Part shown: positions 35,280 to 44,060 of the stretch, piece after piece
Position numbering within the stretch: the first letter of the stretch is position 1
Layout of the letters: each line of letters starts with the position of its first letter
Notes under the pieces: generated by a model
Told to the model about the DNA's origin: nothing
Seen by the model: only the letters and a program-made list of their open reading frames with translations
Databases searched by the model: none
Position numbers and translations under genes: made by a program
Assembly: GCA_047602755.1 (NCBI GenBank)
Contig: JBLKOM010000006.1
Location: 62,001-126,000, forward strand
DNA: 64,000 bases
Direction: 5' to 3'
Source: JACJVV01 sp047602755
GTDB lineage: Archaea > Nanobdellota > Nanobdellia > Woesearchaeales > JACJVV01

Positions 35280-36650
35280 ATGAATGGATTAGATGAGACT
35301 AGAACAGGAATTAGAGATATAGGATTAGATAGAAGACTAGATTACAGGGAACAATTAAGACCATTAAGAGAACAATTAGATTATCAAGTAAATCAACTAG
35401 ATCCAAATCATCCTTTAAGAAGACATCTTGATGGTTACACAGGACAAGAAAGACAAGATAGATTAGATCAAATTATACAAGATAATATTGCACGACAACA
35501 AATGCCGAAATATTCGAGAGAACAATTAGAACCAGTTAGAGAAGCAATACATAACGATATAATGAATCAAGATGTAAATAATCCTGACCGAAGAGCGTTT
35601 GAACAACTAAATCCACAACAAAGAGAAGAAACATTAGATATGCTTGCAAATAGATTATTACATCAACAAGAAAGACAAAATATTTCTAGAAATCCTTTAG
35701 AGATGAGTACTCCTAGTTATGCAGCACAAAGACCTGCTGAGTATGATGAAAATACTTCAACTAGAAATCTTATGCAAGAAGATGATAGAACAAGAAAAGT
35801 AAGAATTGGTCAACAAGTATTAAGTGATATTATTGAAAAACATGAAAATGAAAAAAGAAAATATATCAAACTAAATGGTGATACTTCTAATGCTCCAGAA
35901 TTAGATTTAGCTGATGAATTAGGTTATTTAAAACCAATAGGTATGTCAAAAAATGATTTTAAAAATGAATTAAATTCAAGACAAGGTGAATCAAAATTAG
36001 AATATTTAGGTGACAATTATTTAAGTTTAATGGAACGTCAAGAAAATTCAAGAAGTGCTAGATTAACAACAGGAGAAAAAGTTAAAGATATGACAACTGA
36101 TGAATTATTAGATAAATTTTTCAGTTACATGTCAGATCAAAGAGCGTATGATACATTAGCAAGAGATTACCAAAAAGCAATGTATAAAATACATTCTAAT
36201 ATTGATGATTTTATTGGAGAAGGAGCACCAAGCAGATTTGAAATAGGTAAAAGAAAATCAATTGTAACTAGTATTATTGATTATTTTACATCTAAATCAG
36301 GATTAGATAGAGATAATTATTTTGCTGAGATTGGAATTAGTGATACATACGATGAAGTTTTAGAAAAAATAGTTAGTGAAGAAAGAAATTTAAATCCAAT
36401 GGATAGAGATAATCAACTATTAAATCATATGCTAACATATGAAGTTGATAACAGTCATATATTTGGTGATGTTAAAAAAATATATGGTGAGTTAACAAGA
36501 AGTAAAACACATAAAGATAGAGTAATCCAAAGAATATCTGATAAATTAGGTAAACCACTAAAACCTGAAATTACTGCAGGAGAAGCTCTAGGAAAATACC
36601 TTGAAAAGATAAGAATTGATGAGCCAGAAATAGATAAAACTTTCTACTAA
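35280..36650 (+). CDS. Arg/Gln-rich hypothetical protein with two N-terminal tandem repeats
   Basis: 456 residues, soluble and strongly charged. Residues about 24-75 (EQLRPLREQLDYQVNQLDPN...) and 81-131 (EQLEPVREAIHNDIMNQDVN...) are two copies of a 50-residue module with the same helix spacing. The remainder is helical with no recognised motif. It is leaderless: TTTATAAATATG lies about 27 bases before the ATG. The next gene, a putative metalloprotease, starts 66 bases after it on the same strand. Confidence 0.6.
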   Translation: MNGLDETRTGIRDIGLDRRLDYREQLRPLREQLDYQVNQLDPNHPLRRHLDGYTGQERQDRLDQIIQDNIARQQMPKYSREQLEPVREAIHNDIMNQDVNNPDRRAFEQLNPQQREETLDMLANRLLHQQERQNISRNPLEMSTPSYAAQRPAEYDENTSTRNLMQEDDRTRKVRIGQQVLSDIIEKHENEKRKYIKLNGDTSNAPELDLADELGYLKPIGMSKNDFKNELNSRQGESKLEYLGDNYLSLMERQENSRSARLTTGEKVKDMTTDELLDKFFSYMSDQRAYDTLARDYQKAMYKIHSNIDDFIGEGAPSRFEIGKRKSIVTSIIDYFTSKSGLDRDNYFAEIGISDTYDEVLEKIVSEERNLNPMDRDNQLLNHMLTYEVDNSHIFGDVKKIYGELTRSKTHKDRVIQRISDKLGKPLKPEITAGEALGKYLEKIRIDEPEIDKTFY

Positions 36651-36716
36651 GAATAGAGTTTATTTATTAATAAATAATCATAATATATTTAATCTAGATT
36701 GTATTCTTGATGATAT

Positions 36717-37553
36717 ATGAGCGAAGAAAGTTCAGATTGTGATGAAAACAATACTGAGAGTAATGAAGAAGAAAGCCAAATAGAAAATGGTGAAGAAGAT
36801 ATTGCTTGCTTTGATATTTCTGACTTAGTAAAAGAAGTAACATCCGAAAATAGGCATTACAGTAATGGAGAAAGGAATAATAGATATAAAAGTAAATCAA
36901 GAAAAAGTGAATATGCTAAAATGTCTGTTTATCATCCTGTTGATGAAGAAATAGATGAGAGTGATCTTGAAAAACATATCAATGATAAAAGTGAACATAA
37001 ATCAAGAAAAACAAAAGCAGAACAAGATCCAAAAAAATCTGCTGCTTTATTAAAATATGTAAAAAAAGCAGTAAAAGAATTTTATGAAGAAGATTATTCT
37101 GATTTAGATAATTATATAAGAAGAAAGGGTAGAACACCAAGAAAAGCAGATTATGTAGGGATTTCTGATGAAGAACCAGATGCAATAGCATATACATTTG
37201 GAAAAGATGATATTGCATTTGACATCGATTTCTTAGAGAAAATAGAAGAATTAGCAAAATTTGCAGGAATTGATAGTGAAGAAGGAATAAAAGCAACTAC
37301 AAAATATATTATAGCACATGAATTATATCATAATGCACAACCTACAAGAATAATGAGGCAAAAACATGTTAATGAATTAGATGTTGAACTTGCACTTATG
37401 GAATTATATACTGAAAAAGCATTAAGAAGTAGCGGTGAAGAAAAAGAAATAAATGCCAAATTAACTCATTTGTCATACATAAGATATTTACAAAATTATT
37501 CAATGTTATTAAATGACAAAGGAATTGTTAATCTTGCTAGTTACAGAAATTAA
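36717..37553 (+). CDS. Putative zinc metalloprotease (HELYH), with acidic N-terminal region
   Basis: 278 residues. H201-E202-L203-Y204-H205 is a zincin HExxH motif inside the helix TTKYIIAHELYHN, and E220 in HVNELDVELAL is placed to be the third zinc ligand as in gluzincins. The first 105 residues are acidic then basic and probably disordered. No signal peptide or membrane segment, so it would act in the cytoplasm. I do not recognise a named peptidase family. It is probably co-transcribed with the preceding 456-residue gene. Confidence 0.6.
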   Translation: MSEESSDCDENNTESNEEESQIENGEEDIACFDISDLVKEVTSENRHYSNGERNNRYKSKSRKSEYAKMSVYHPVDEEIDESDLEKHINDKSEHKSRKTKAEQDPKKSAALLKYVKKAVKEFYEEDYSDLDNYIRRKGRTPRKADYVGISDEEPDAIAYTFGKDDIAFDIDFLEKIEELAKFAGIDSEEGIKATTKYIIAHELYHNAQPTRIMRQKHVNELDVELALMELYTEKALRSSGEEKEINAKLTHLSYIRYLQNYSMLLNDKGIVNLASYRN

Positions 37554-37694
37554 TAACTAATAAAAACTTGATTAATATCAAAAACAATAAACTAGATACT
37601 TATTAATATGAAAATTTAATTAAATTCTAAAAAATAGCTTTTATCAGCTCAAATCACGAAAACTTTAAAAATAGCATAAGTGATAGCGTCGTAG

Positions 37695-38903
37695 ATGGTA
37701 TTATATGGAGTAATAATGGCAGGCGGTTCAGGAACAAGGTTTTGGCCTTATTCAAGAACAAACAAGCCTAAACAATTACTGAAACTTTTCTCAGATAAAA
37801 GTATGATGCAAGAGACTGTTGAAAGATTAAAACCATTAATCTTAGAAGAAAATATATTTATTTCTACAAATCAACAATTAGGTAACCTTATCAAGAAAGA
37901 AATATCTAACGTAGATTATATTATTGAACCAATGCAAAGAGATACTGCTGCATGTATTGGCTTAAGTGCAATTACTATATATGATAAAGACCCTGATGGA
38001 ATTATGTTCATTGAGACTGCTGATCATCAATATAAGGATATTGAATCTTATCATGATACTATTAGAAAAGCTGCAATTGCTGCAATAAAAAATAAGATAG
38101 TATTAATTGGGATAAAACCTACATTTCCTCATACTGGTTTAGGATATATACAAAAAGGAGAGGAATTTGATGATGGTATTCCTTCTACATATATTATACA
38201 AGAGTTTAAAGAAAAACCAGAATTAAAAATTGCAACAAAGTTTGTTGAATCAGGACAATACTTATGGAATTCAGGTATGTTTATTGCAAAATGTAGTGTG
38301 ATGCTTGATGAAATCCAAAAACATATGCCTCATTTATATCAAGGATTACTTAGAATAAAACAAAGTGGTTTTGATGATAGTATAATTAAAGAAGTTTTTG
38401 AGAATCTAGAAAAAATTTCTATTGATTATGGAATCATGGAAAAGTCAAGTAACACAATTGTTATTGAGAGTAATACACCATGGGATGATATTGGTGACTT
38501 TAAATCTTTAGAAAGATGGTTTCCAAAAGATGATAAAAAAAATGTAAAAATAGGTGAAGGTGAAGGAGATTCAACTAATTGTATAATTCTAACACAACGA
38601 AGAAAAATTATTGCAAATAATGTTAGTAATTTAATCATTGCTGATACAGAAGATTCAACATTAATATGCAACAAAACTGATTTAAAAAATATTAAAAAAG
38701 TTATACAAAAAATAAAAGATGTAGGACTACAAGAATATTTAGATGATTATGTTAAAAATTATTCTAAGAATATTATATCTCATGAGAGTGATGATTGTGA
38801 CGTTGAAACAGATGGAATGATGGTATTATTAGGAGTACAAAATTTAGATATAAAAAGGGATAAAGATAAATTGATTGTAGAAGGAGTAGAAGACCATGTC
38901 TGA
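37695..38903 (+). CDS. manC: Mannose-1-phosphate guanylyltransferase
   Basis: 402 residues. It forms GDP-mannose from mannose-1-phosphate and GTP, for glycan and lipid glycosylation. Family signatures: GGSGTRFWPYSR at residues 10-21 with the following KPKQ, EPMQRDTAACIG near 80, EFKEKPELKIA near 172, LWNSGMF near 194, and TPWDDIGDF near 260. The long C-terminal extension past residue 345 is divergent; it does not show the cupin isomerase domain of bifunctional bacterial ManC. Its end overlaps the manB start by eight bases, so the two are coupled. Confidence 0.93.
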   Translation: MVLYGVIMAGGSGTRFWPYSRTNKPKQLLKLFSDKSMMQETVERLKPLILEENIFISTNQQLGNLIKKEISNVDYIIEPMQRDTAACIGLSAITIYDKDPDGIMFIETADHQYKDIESYHDTIRKAAIAAIKNKIVLIGIKPTFPHTGLGYIQKGEEFDDGIPSTYIIQEFKEKPELKIATKFVESGQYLWNSGMFIAKCSVMLDEIQKHMPHLYQGLLRIKQSGFDDSIIKEVFENLEKISIDYGIMEKSSNTIVIESNTPWDDIGDFKSLERWFPKDDKKNVKIGEGEGDSTNCIILTQRRKIIANNVSNLIIADTEDSTLICNKTDLKNIKKVIQKIKDVGLQEYLDDYVKNYSKNIISHESDDCDVETDGMMVLLGVQNLDIKRDKDKLIVEGVEDHV

Positions 38904-40236
38904 AATATTTAAAGCGTATGATATAAGGGGAATTTATCCTAGTCAATTAAATGAAGATACTGTTTACAAAATAGGTAAAGCATATGCCGATATGATTGGA
39001 AAAGGAAAAAAGTTAGTTGTAGGAATGGATATGAGATTATCATCACCTGTATTAAAAGAAGCAATAATTAAAGGAATTACTGAACAAGGAGTAGATGTTA
39101 TTGATATTGATCTTGCAAGTACTCCTACTTTTTATTTTGCAGTATCAAAATTACAAGCTGATGGTGGTATGCAAATCTCAGCATCACATAACCCTAAAGA
39201 GTATAATGGTGTTAAGATTGTAGGAAAAAATAGTTATCCAGTTAGCTATGATACAGGAATAAATAAGATAAAAGAAAAAGTTGAGAATAATGACTTTTTA
39301 GAGGTTAATGGTGAAGGACAAGTTGAAACCTACAATGATATACTATATGAAGAATTAGAATTTTCATTAAAACAAGCTGATATTAATAAAATTAAAAATT
39401 TAAGGGTTGTTGCTGATACTGCTAATTCAATGGGAGCACCAGATTTATCAGCTTTGTTTGATAAATTATCTTGTGAATTAATAAAAATGAATTTTGAATT
39501 AGATGGAACTTTTCCTGCACATCAAGCAGATCCTTATCAAGAAAAAAATATAGTTGATTTAAAGAAAAAAGTTTTAGAAGAAAAAGCAGATCTAGGGATT
39601 GCTACAGATGGAGATGGTGATAGAATATTTTTTATTGATAATGAAGGAGAATTAGTTGATCCTGCAATAATACGTGGGATTCTAGCAAAAATATATCTAA
39701 AAGAAAATCCTGGAGCGACAATATGTTATGATATCAGACCAGGGAAAATAACATATGATATGATTATTGAGAATGGTGGAAAACCATCTATGACAAAAGT
39801 TGGTCATTCATTAATTAAAGCACAAGGAATTGAAGAAGGAGCTGTTTTTGCTGGTGAAAGTTCTGGACATTTTTTTATAAAAACAGAATATGGATTTTAT
39901 GAAATGCCTATGATTGTAACATTAAAAATTTTAATAGAACTAAGCGAATCAGGAAAAACATTTTCTGAGTATATTAAACCATTAAAAAGATATTATCACT
40001 CAGGTGAGATTAATAGTGAAGTTGAAGACAAAGAAGCAAAAATGAATGAATTAATAGAAAAATATAAAGATGGAAAATTATCAAAATTAGATGGAATTAG
40101 TATTGAATATGATGACTGGTGGTTTAATGTTAGAGCAAGTAATACAGAACCTAAATTAAGATTAAATCTTGAAGCAGTGAATGAAAAAATAATGAAACAA
40201 AAAAGAGATGAAGTTATTTCTATCATCCGTTCTTAA
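38896..40236 (+). CDS. manB: Phosphomannomutase/phosphoglucomutase
   Basis: 446 residues, usual length for the alpha-D-phosphohexomutase family. It interconverts mannose-6-phosphate and mannose-1-phosphate, feeding ManC. The phosphoserine loop ISASHNP (S97), the Mg-binding DGDGDR (238-243), the sugar-binding GESSGHF near 318, and the phosphate-binding RASNTEPKLRL near 413 are all present. Start ATG 38896 overlaps the manC end. The operon is convergent with the his cluster, the stops being two bases apart. Confidence 0.94.
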   Translation: MSEIFKAYDIRGIYPSQLNEDTVYKIGKAYADMIGKGKKLVVGMDMRLSSPVLKEAIIKGITEQGVDVIDIDLASTPTFYFAVSKLQADGGMQISASHNPKEYNGVKIVGKNSYPVSYDTGINKIKEKVENNDFLEVNGEGQVETYNDILYEELEFSLKQADINKIKNLRVVADTANSMGAPDLSALFDKLSCELIKMNFELDGTFPAHQADPYQEKNIVDLKKKVLEEKADLGIATDGDGDRIFFIDNEGELVDPAIIRGILAKIYLKENPGATICYDIRPGKITYDMIIENGGKPSMTKVGHSLIKAQGIEEGAVFAGESSGHFFIKTEYGFYEMPMIVTLKILIELSESGKTFSEYIKPLKRYYHSGEINSEVEDKEAKMNELIEKYKDGKLSKLDGISIEYDDWWFNVRASNTEPKLRLNLEAVNEKIMKQKRDEVISIIRS

Positions 40237-40237
40237 T

Positions 40238-40819
40238 TTAAATTACTCCTTTATTGCTTAAGATTATTTTTGAATTATTTTTTTTGCAAGCTTGTTTTAA
40301 TGCTTTACCTAAGCCTTTAAACAATGATTCAATTTTATGGTGGTCACTTCTTCCAAATGGAATTCGAGTAACAATATTTGCTTTTAATCCAATGGAAAGT
40401 CCATACAAAAAGTCTTCTAAATTATCAGTATCAAAATTACCACAATACCTTCTTTTAAAACTGCAATCATACTGTAAATATGGACGACCGCCTAAATCTA
40501 TAGCAACAATAGATAATGCATCATCCATTGGATAGACAAAAAAGCCTGCTCTTTCTATACCTATTTTATTTTTTAATGAATTAGATATTGCGTTTCCTAA
40601 TACAATACCAACATCTTCAACTAAATGATGTTGATCTACACGTAAATCACCATTTGCTTTAATGATTAAGTCAATAGATGCAAATCTAGCAAAAGTTTCA
40701 AGCATATGATTAAAGAAAAAAATAGGAGAACTAATATTTGATTCTCCATTTCCATCTAAATTGATTGTAACTTCAATTTCTGTTTCTTTAGTTTTACGAA
40801 ATACTTTTGCTTTTCTCAT
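40238..40819 (-). CDS. hisB: Imidazoleglycerol-phosphate dehydratase
   Basis: 193 residues from ATG 40819, the family's usual length; its ATG overlaps the TGA of the upstream gene (ATGA), which decides the start against the longer frame from 40858. HisB dehydrates imidazoleglycerol phosphate in histidine synthesis. The metal-binding histidine motifs are visible: FFNHMLETFARF, VDQHHLVEDVGI and RSDHHKIESLFKGL. It lacks the phosphatase domain of bifunctional bacterial HisB. Last gene of the his operon. Confidence 0.94.
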   Translation of the reverse strand: MRKAKVFRKTKETEIEVTINLDGNGESNISSPIFFFNHMLETFARFASIDLIIKANGDLRVDQHHLVEDVGIVLGNAISNSLKNKIGIERAGFFVYPMDDALSIVAIDLGGRPYLQYDCSFKRRYCGNFDTDNLEDFLYGLSIGLKANIVTRIPFGRSDHHKIESLFKGLGKALKQACKKNNSKIILSNKGVI

Positions 40820-41787
40820 TTCCAACGTTTCATCAAATTTGCTTCTATTTCTGGCCAACGTATTCCACTATAAGCAAGCCCAGACATAAGTGAATATATA
40901 ACATCTAATGATTCATTAACTAAAGCTTGTGGCATAATATTTCCTCTTACAAGTTCTTGAACCCATTCTGCAGATTCACTTCCAAACTTTTTTACAATCT
41001 CATTTAAATCACTCAAAAGTTTAGATGTATAACTATTGGTTGGATTATCCCTACGTGATTCAATACGACTATATTCATATTGCCATGGATTTGATGGAGA
41101 AGATTTCCCAATTAAAACAATATCACTAAATCTAAATTTTCTTACTTCTTTTAATGAATTTTGTTTCATTGTTGAACCACCATATAAAATTTCAACACAA
41201 CAATCATTTGTTCCATTGCTTACTGTAAATTCAGTATCACCGGCATAAGTTGTAATGCTAAAATTCTTTCCTTCCAATAGTGGATCTGTTTTAAGATATC
41301 TTTCAGATATTGTCATATACTTGACATTCAAAGCTACTTTTGCATCTTTTGGGATATCACTAGCATTACCTGTTGAATTCATTAAACAAAGCATTGGACG
41401 AAGATACATTGCGTTAGGATCAAACCAATCATAGGTGTTAAGTACAGTAAGTTCTGGCTTTAAATCCATAAATGTACTCTTTGTCATAAATTCATCAAAA
41501 AGGTCGTCGCCAGTCATACCATATGCAAGATTACCTTTATTATTTTCATCTAGAACACGTTGAGGAATATCTTCTCCACGTGCTAAGATTATTTCAAGAT
41601 CATCTTGATTAACTGAGATTACACCTTTTTGCAGTGTATCCACAAATTCAGGCCTAATACCAGCATCAGGAAGAATACTTCGTACATATTCATTTAATCC
41701 TGAATTTTTTGGTATAAATAATGTTTTTTTTCCTTCATCCATAAACTGAAATATATTTTCTCTATACATTAAACTTTCTTGTTGCAT
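40816..41787 (-). CDS. hisG-hisE: HisG-HisE fusion: ATP phosphoribosyltransferase (divergent) plus phosphoribosyl-ATP pyrophosphatase
   Basis: 323 residues from ATG 41787; the upstream in-frame ATG at 41802 is part of the ribosome-binding site GGAGGTAAATAAA and is rejected. Residues about 10-225 follow the short-form HisG layout: LARGEDIPQRVLDENN, YGMTGDDLFDEF, the ligand loop ILYGGSTMKQNSLKEV (compare the family GSTLRANGL) and FRFSDIVLIG. Residues about 228-323 match HisE: SYTSKLLSDLNEIVKKFGSE, then an E-S-x-D-V-I-Y-S-L helix and GIRWPEIEANLMKR. Together these are steps 1 and 2 of histidine synthesis. The HisG half is divergent, so that part is less sure. Usually the HisE domain is fused to HisI. 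Confidence 0.72.
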   Translation of the reverse strand: MQQESLMYRENIFQFMDEGKKTLFIPKNSGLNEYVRSILPDAGIRPEFVDTLQKGVISVNQDDLEIILARGEDIPQRVLDENNKGNLAYGMTGDDLFDEFMTKSTFMDLKPELTVLNTYDWFDPNAMYLRPMLCLMNSTGNASDIPKDAKVALNVKYMTISERYLKTDPLLEGKNFSITTYAGDTEFTVSNGTNDCCVEILYGGSTMKQNSLKEVRKFRFSDIVLIGKSSPSNPWQYEYSRIESRRDNPTNSYTSKLLSDLNEIVKKFGSESAEWVQELVRGNIMPQALVNESLDVIYSLMSGLAYSGIRWPEIEANLMKRWK

Positions 41788-41788
41788 T

Positions 41789-42862
41789 TTATTTACCTCC
41801 ATAAACTTTTTTTGGGTCTATTAATCTTTGTTGCACTGTTTGAAATTTACCGTTAATCATTTTATCAAAAAAACAAGTTTTATATCCTTCGTGACAAGCA
41901 AATGGTTTTTCTTGAGTCACTTTAATCAATAAAGTATCATCATAACAATTACGAAATATTTCAGAGACATATTCAAATTTCCCGGAAGATTCTCCTACTT
42001 GTATTTCTCGTTCTTGAGATACACTATATCGCCAAAGTTTTCCAGTATCTAATGATTTTTGCAAAGTACCACGGTTTTGAGTACACAAGTAAAGAACATC
42101 ACCATCAACATTTTGAATTATCGCAGGAATTGTTCCTCTACCTTTGACAAAATCTAATTGATTTGCATTAACTACTTCATCTATTGATATCTTACCTGTA
42201 TAAAATGCCATCCCAATTACTGAATTTAATCCTAAATATTCTAGTTGGTAAATATCAGACATTCTAGTAATACCACCTGCTGCTGTAAGTTCTAGTGAGG
42301 ACATCTCACGTAATTTCTTAAATAAATTCATGTCAGTACCTTGCAACATTCCTTCTTTATCAACATATGTACATTGAAGTTCAGAACAAAATTCTTCTAA
42401 TTCAGGCACTACAAATGAAAGATCTGCATTAAGTGTATTCTGCCAGCCATTAATGGCGATATTTCCTTGCTTTATATCTAAAGCAGAAATTAACTTTTTT
42501 CTTCCAATTGCTTGACTAGTTTTTTTTAAAAAAGAATAATTTAAGAAAAAAAACTTATCAAAACAAGAATTTCCTGCAATCACTTTTTTAGCGCCTAAAT
42601 CTATTAATTCTTTTGCCTTATCAGCAGTTCTTACTCCTCCACCTACTCTTGCATCAACAATCTTTACAAGATCTTTTATGATATCATAATTATTACCATT
42701 ACCTTTTGCGGCATTCAAATCTATAACATTAATGGTAAGATTATTTTCTGCAAACAGTTCAGCCATTTCTTGATAAGTCTTTGCTATTTCAATCCCTTTT
42801 TCCTTGCCTTGTACAAGTTGAACAACTTCACCATCTTGTAAATCAATACATGGATATATCAT
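41789..42862 (-). CDS. hisA-hisI: HisA-HisI fusion: ProFAR isomerase plus phosphoribosyl-AMP cyclohydrolase
   Basis: 357 residues. Residues 1-225 form the HisA TIM barrel: CIDLQDGEVVQLVQG at the start (catalytic Asp), VGGGVRT, LDIKQGNIAINGW (second Asp) and TAAGGITRMSD. Residues about 240-350 are HisI: GTIPAIIQNVDGDVLYL, LWRYSVSQEREIQVGESSGK, and the zinc-site ACHEGYKTCF (family ACHTGxxSCF). The three Asp of the family DCDxD Mg site read N-C-Y-D-D here, so two of them are replaced. It carries steps 3 and 4 of the pathway. SD and spacing (GGAGGTAAATAAA, ATG 42862) are clear. Confidence 0.85.
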   Translation of the reverse strand: MIYPCIDLQDGEVVQLVQGKEKGIEIAKTYQEMAELFAENNLTINVIDLNAAKGNGNNYDIIKDLVKIVDARVGGGVRTADKAKELIDLGAKKVIAGNSCFDKFFFLNYSFLKKTSQAIGRKKLISALDIKQGNIAINGWQNTLNADLSFVVPELEEFCSELQCTYVDKEGMLQGTDMNLFKKLREMSSLELTAAGGITRMSDIYQLEYLGLNSVIGMAFYTGKISIDEVVNANQLDFVKGRGTIPAIIQNVDGDVLYLCTQNRGTLQKSLDTGKLWRYSVSQEREIQVGESSGKFEYVSEIFRNCYDDTLLIKVTQEKPFACHEGYKTCFFDKMINGKFQTVQQRLIDPKKVYGGK

Positions 42863-42867
42863 TTTAT

Positions 42868-43470
42868 TTACCTCCGTTTACTGAGATATAACTCAGCTTC
42901 ACGAAATGCAATATCTACAGCTTGCTTTGCACTATCTGCACCAAATATTATCATTCTTTTTCTATCGTCAAAGTATTGGTCTGCTAGTTTTTCTGACCAT
43001 CCGCCCGTATTACGCATTGCAATCATTGGAATATTTGCTTGATATGCAACAGCTAATTCAGTTAAAGTACCAGATCCACCACTCACAGAGATAACAGCAT
43101 CACAACCAAGAACAAGTACTGATTCACGAGGTCCACCTCTTTCAGCACCACAAGGAATAATTATATCTGCATTTTTTTCATATATATCTTTTCCTTTCCC
43201 ATATGTGACACCAACAGTCAAGCCACCATATTTTCTTGCACCTCTGCAAGCAGCAGTGGATAAACTATCATAATCTTTCTCAGCTCCAAAAAATAATATT
43301 CCACCACGTTTTGCAATCTCTTCACCTAGTTCTTCTGCAATTTCTTCTAACTTTTTTGCATAATTTAAGTCAGCGGCAGAACCCATTACTCCTATTTGGA
43401 ATCTGCGTTGTTTTTCATCTGGTAATTTTGTAACTGATTCAATATTTTTTAGTTGATTTTCATTTTTCAT
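42868..43470 (-). CDS. LOG/TIGR00725-like Rossmann protein in the his operon
   Basis: 200 residues. Rossmann-like fold related to the LOG/lysine-decarboxylase-like and molybdenum-cofactor-carrier family: RFQIGVMGSAAD strand at about 23-34, RGGILFFGAE, and VSGGSGTLTELAVAYQ near 128-143 corresponding to the PGGxGTxxE nucleotide-binding motif, with Ser in place of Pro. These enzymes hydrolyse or bind nucleotide derivatives. Its presence before hisA-hisI suggests a role on phosphoribosyl or nucleotide intermediates; this is inference. The last codons CGG AGG TAA supply the ribosome-binding site of hisA-hisI. Confidence 0.75.
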   Translation of the reverse strand: MKNENQLKNIESVTKLPDEKQRRFQIGVMGSAADLNYAKKLEEIAEELGEEIAKRGGILFFGAEKDYDSLSTAACRGARKYGGLTVGVTYGKGKDIYEKNADIIIPCGAERGGPRESVLVLGCDAVISVSGGSGTLTELAVAYQANIPMIAMRNTGGWSEKLADQYFDDRKRMIIFGADSAKQAVDIAFREAELYLSKRR

Positions 43471-43472
43471 TT

Positions 43473-43703
43473 TTAGTACCTCATACCACTAGAATCCAGA
43501 ACTATATATTCTGGTTCTATCAATGGCAATTTTTTAACACCAAAATCATTGGACAAATCTTGATTCTTTTCTTGTGCATACTTAATTGCATCTTGAACAT
43601 CTTGAAATAAATCTTGAATACACACATATGGTTTTTGTTGAGGATAAGAGTCCCACAATACAACACCAAATTGTCCTTTTGGTATTTTTTCTTCAATTCC
43701 CAT
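43473..43703 (-). CDS. Small protein, first gene of the his operon
   Basis: 76 residues (MGIEEKIPKGQFGVVLWDSY...). Soluble, mixed alpha/beta, no recognised family. The ribosome-binding site GGAGAATAAAA precedes the ATG at 43703, and its stop is two bases before the LOG-like gene, so it belongs to the his transcription unit. The motif LFQDVQDAIKYAQEKN resembles the helix of small substrate-binding proteins, but no function can be assigned. Confidence 0.6.
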   Translation of the reverse strand: MGIEEKIPKGQFGVVLWDSYPQQKPYVCIQDLFQDVQDAIKYAQEKNQDLSNDFGVKKLPLIEPEYIVLDSSGMRY

Positions 43704-44060
43704 TTTTATTCTCCAGACAGCTATCGCTATCTTTTTGTTTTAGTTTTTTTTAATTTCAATTTTTAATTTGAAAAATAAATTTAGTATGCAAAAATATTTT
43801 TAAGAATATTTTTTACATTGCTTATCTAGAACAATTATAATTTACGGCGCTACCCATGAAATTTAATTAAATAAAATAAATTAGAATAACTGATTAGTTT
43901 ATTTTGAAAGAATAAATAAGCTAAAAATATTGGCAATTGGAATAATAAATATGATAATAGTAATAATAATTTGAATTTTTTTGCATTAGAGTTGAAACTA
44001 GAAAAATTAATTTTACCGACAGTGAATATAATCAACTCGTTTCATAGTAATAATTAGAAA
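43704..44060. other. 357-base AT-rich region between two minus-strand units
   Basis: Contains the promoter of the his operon (a minus-strand TATA-like TTAAAAATATTTTTGC near 43790-43805). A 61-codon minus-strand frame at 43850-44035 encodes a Leu/Phe/Ile-rich hydrophobic peptide with one or two membrane segments; it has no ribosome-binding site and cannot be supported as a gene. Nothing else is visible. Confidence 0.4.

Noticed and set aside
43850..44035. 61-codon hydrophobic minus-strand frame
   Set aside because: No ribosome-binding site or recognisable pattern; composition like translated AT-rich DNA, although a small membrane peptide cannot be excluded.
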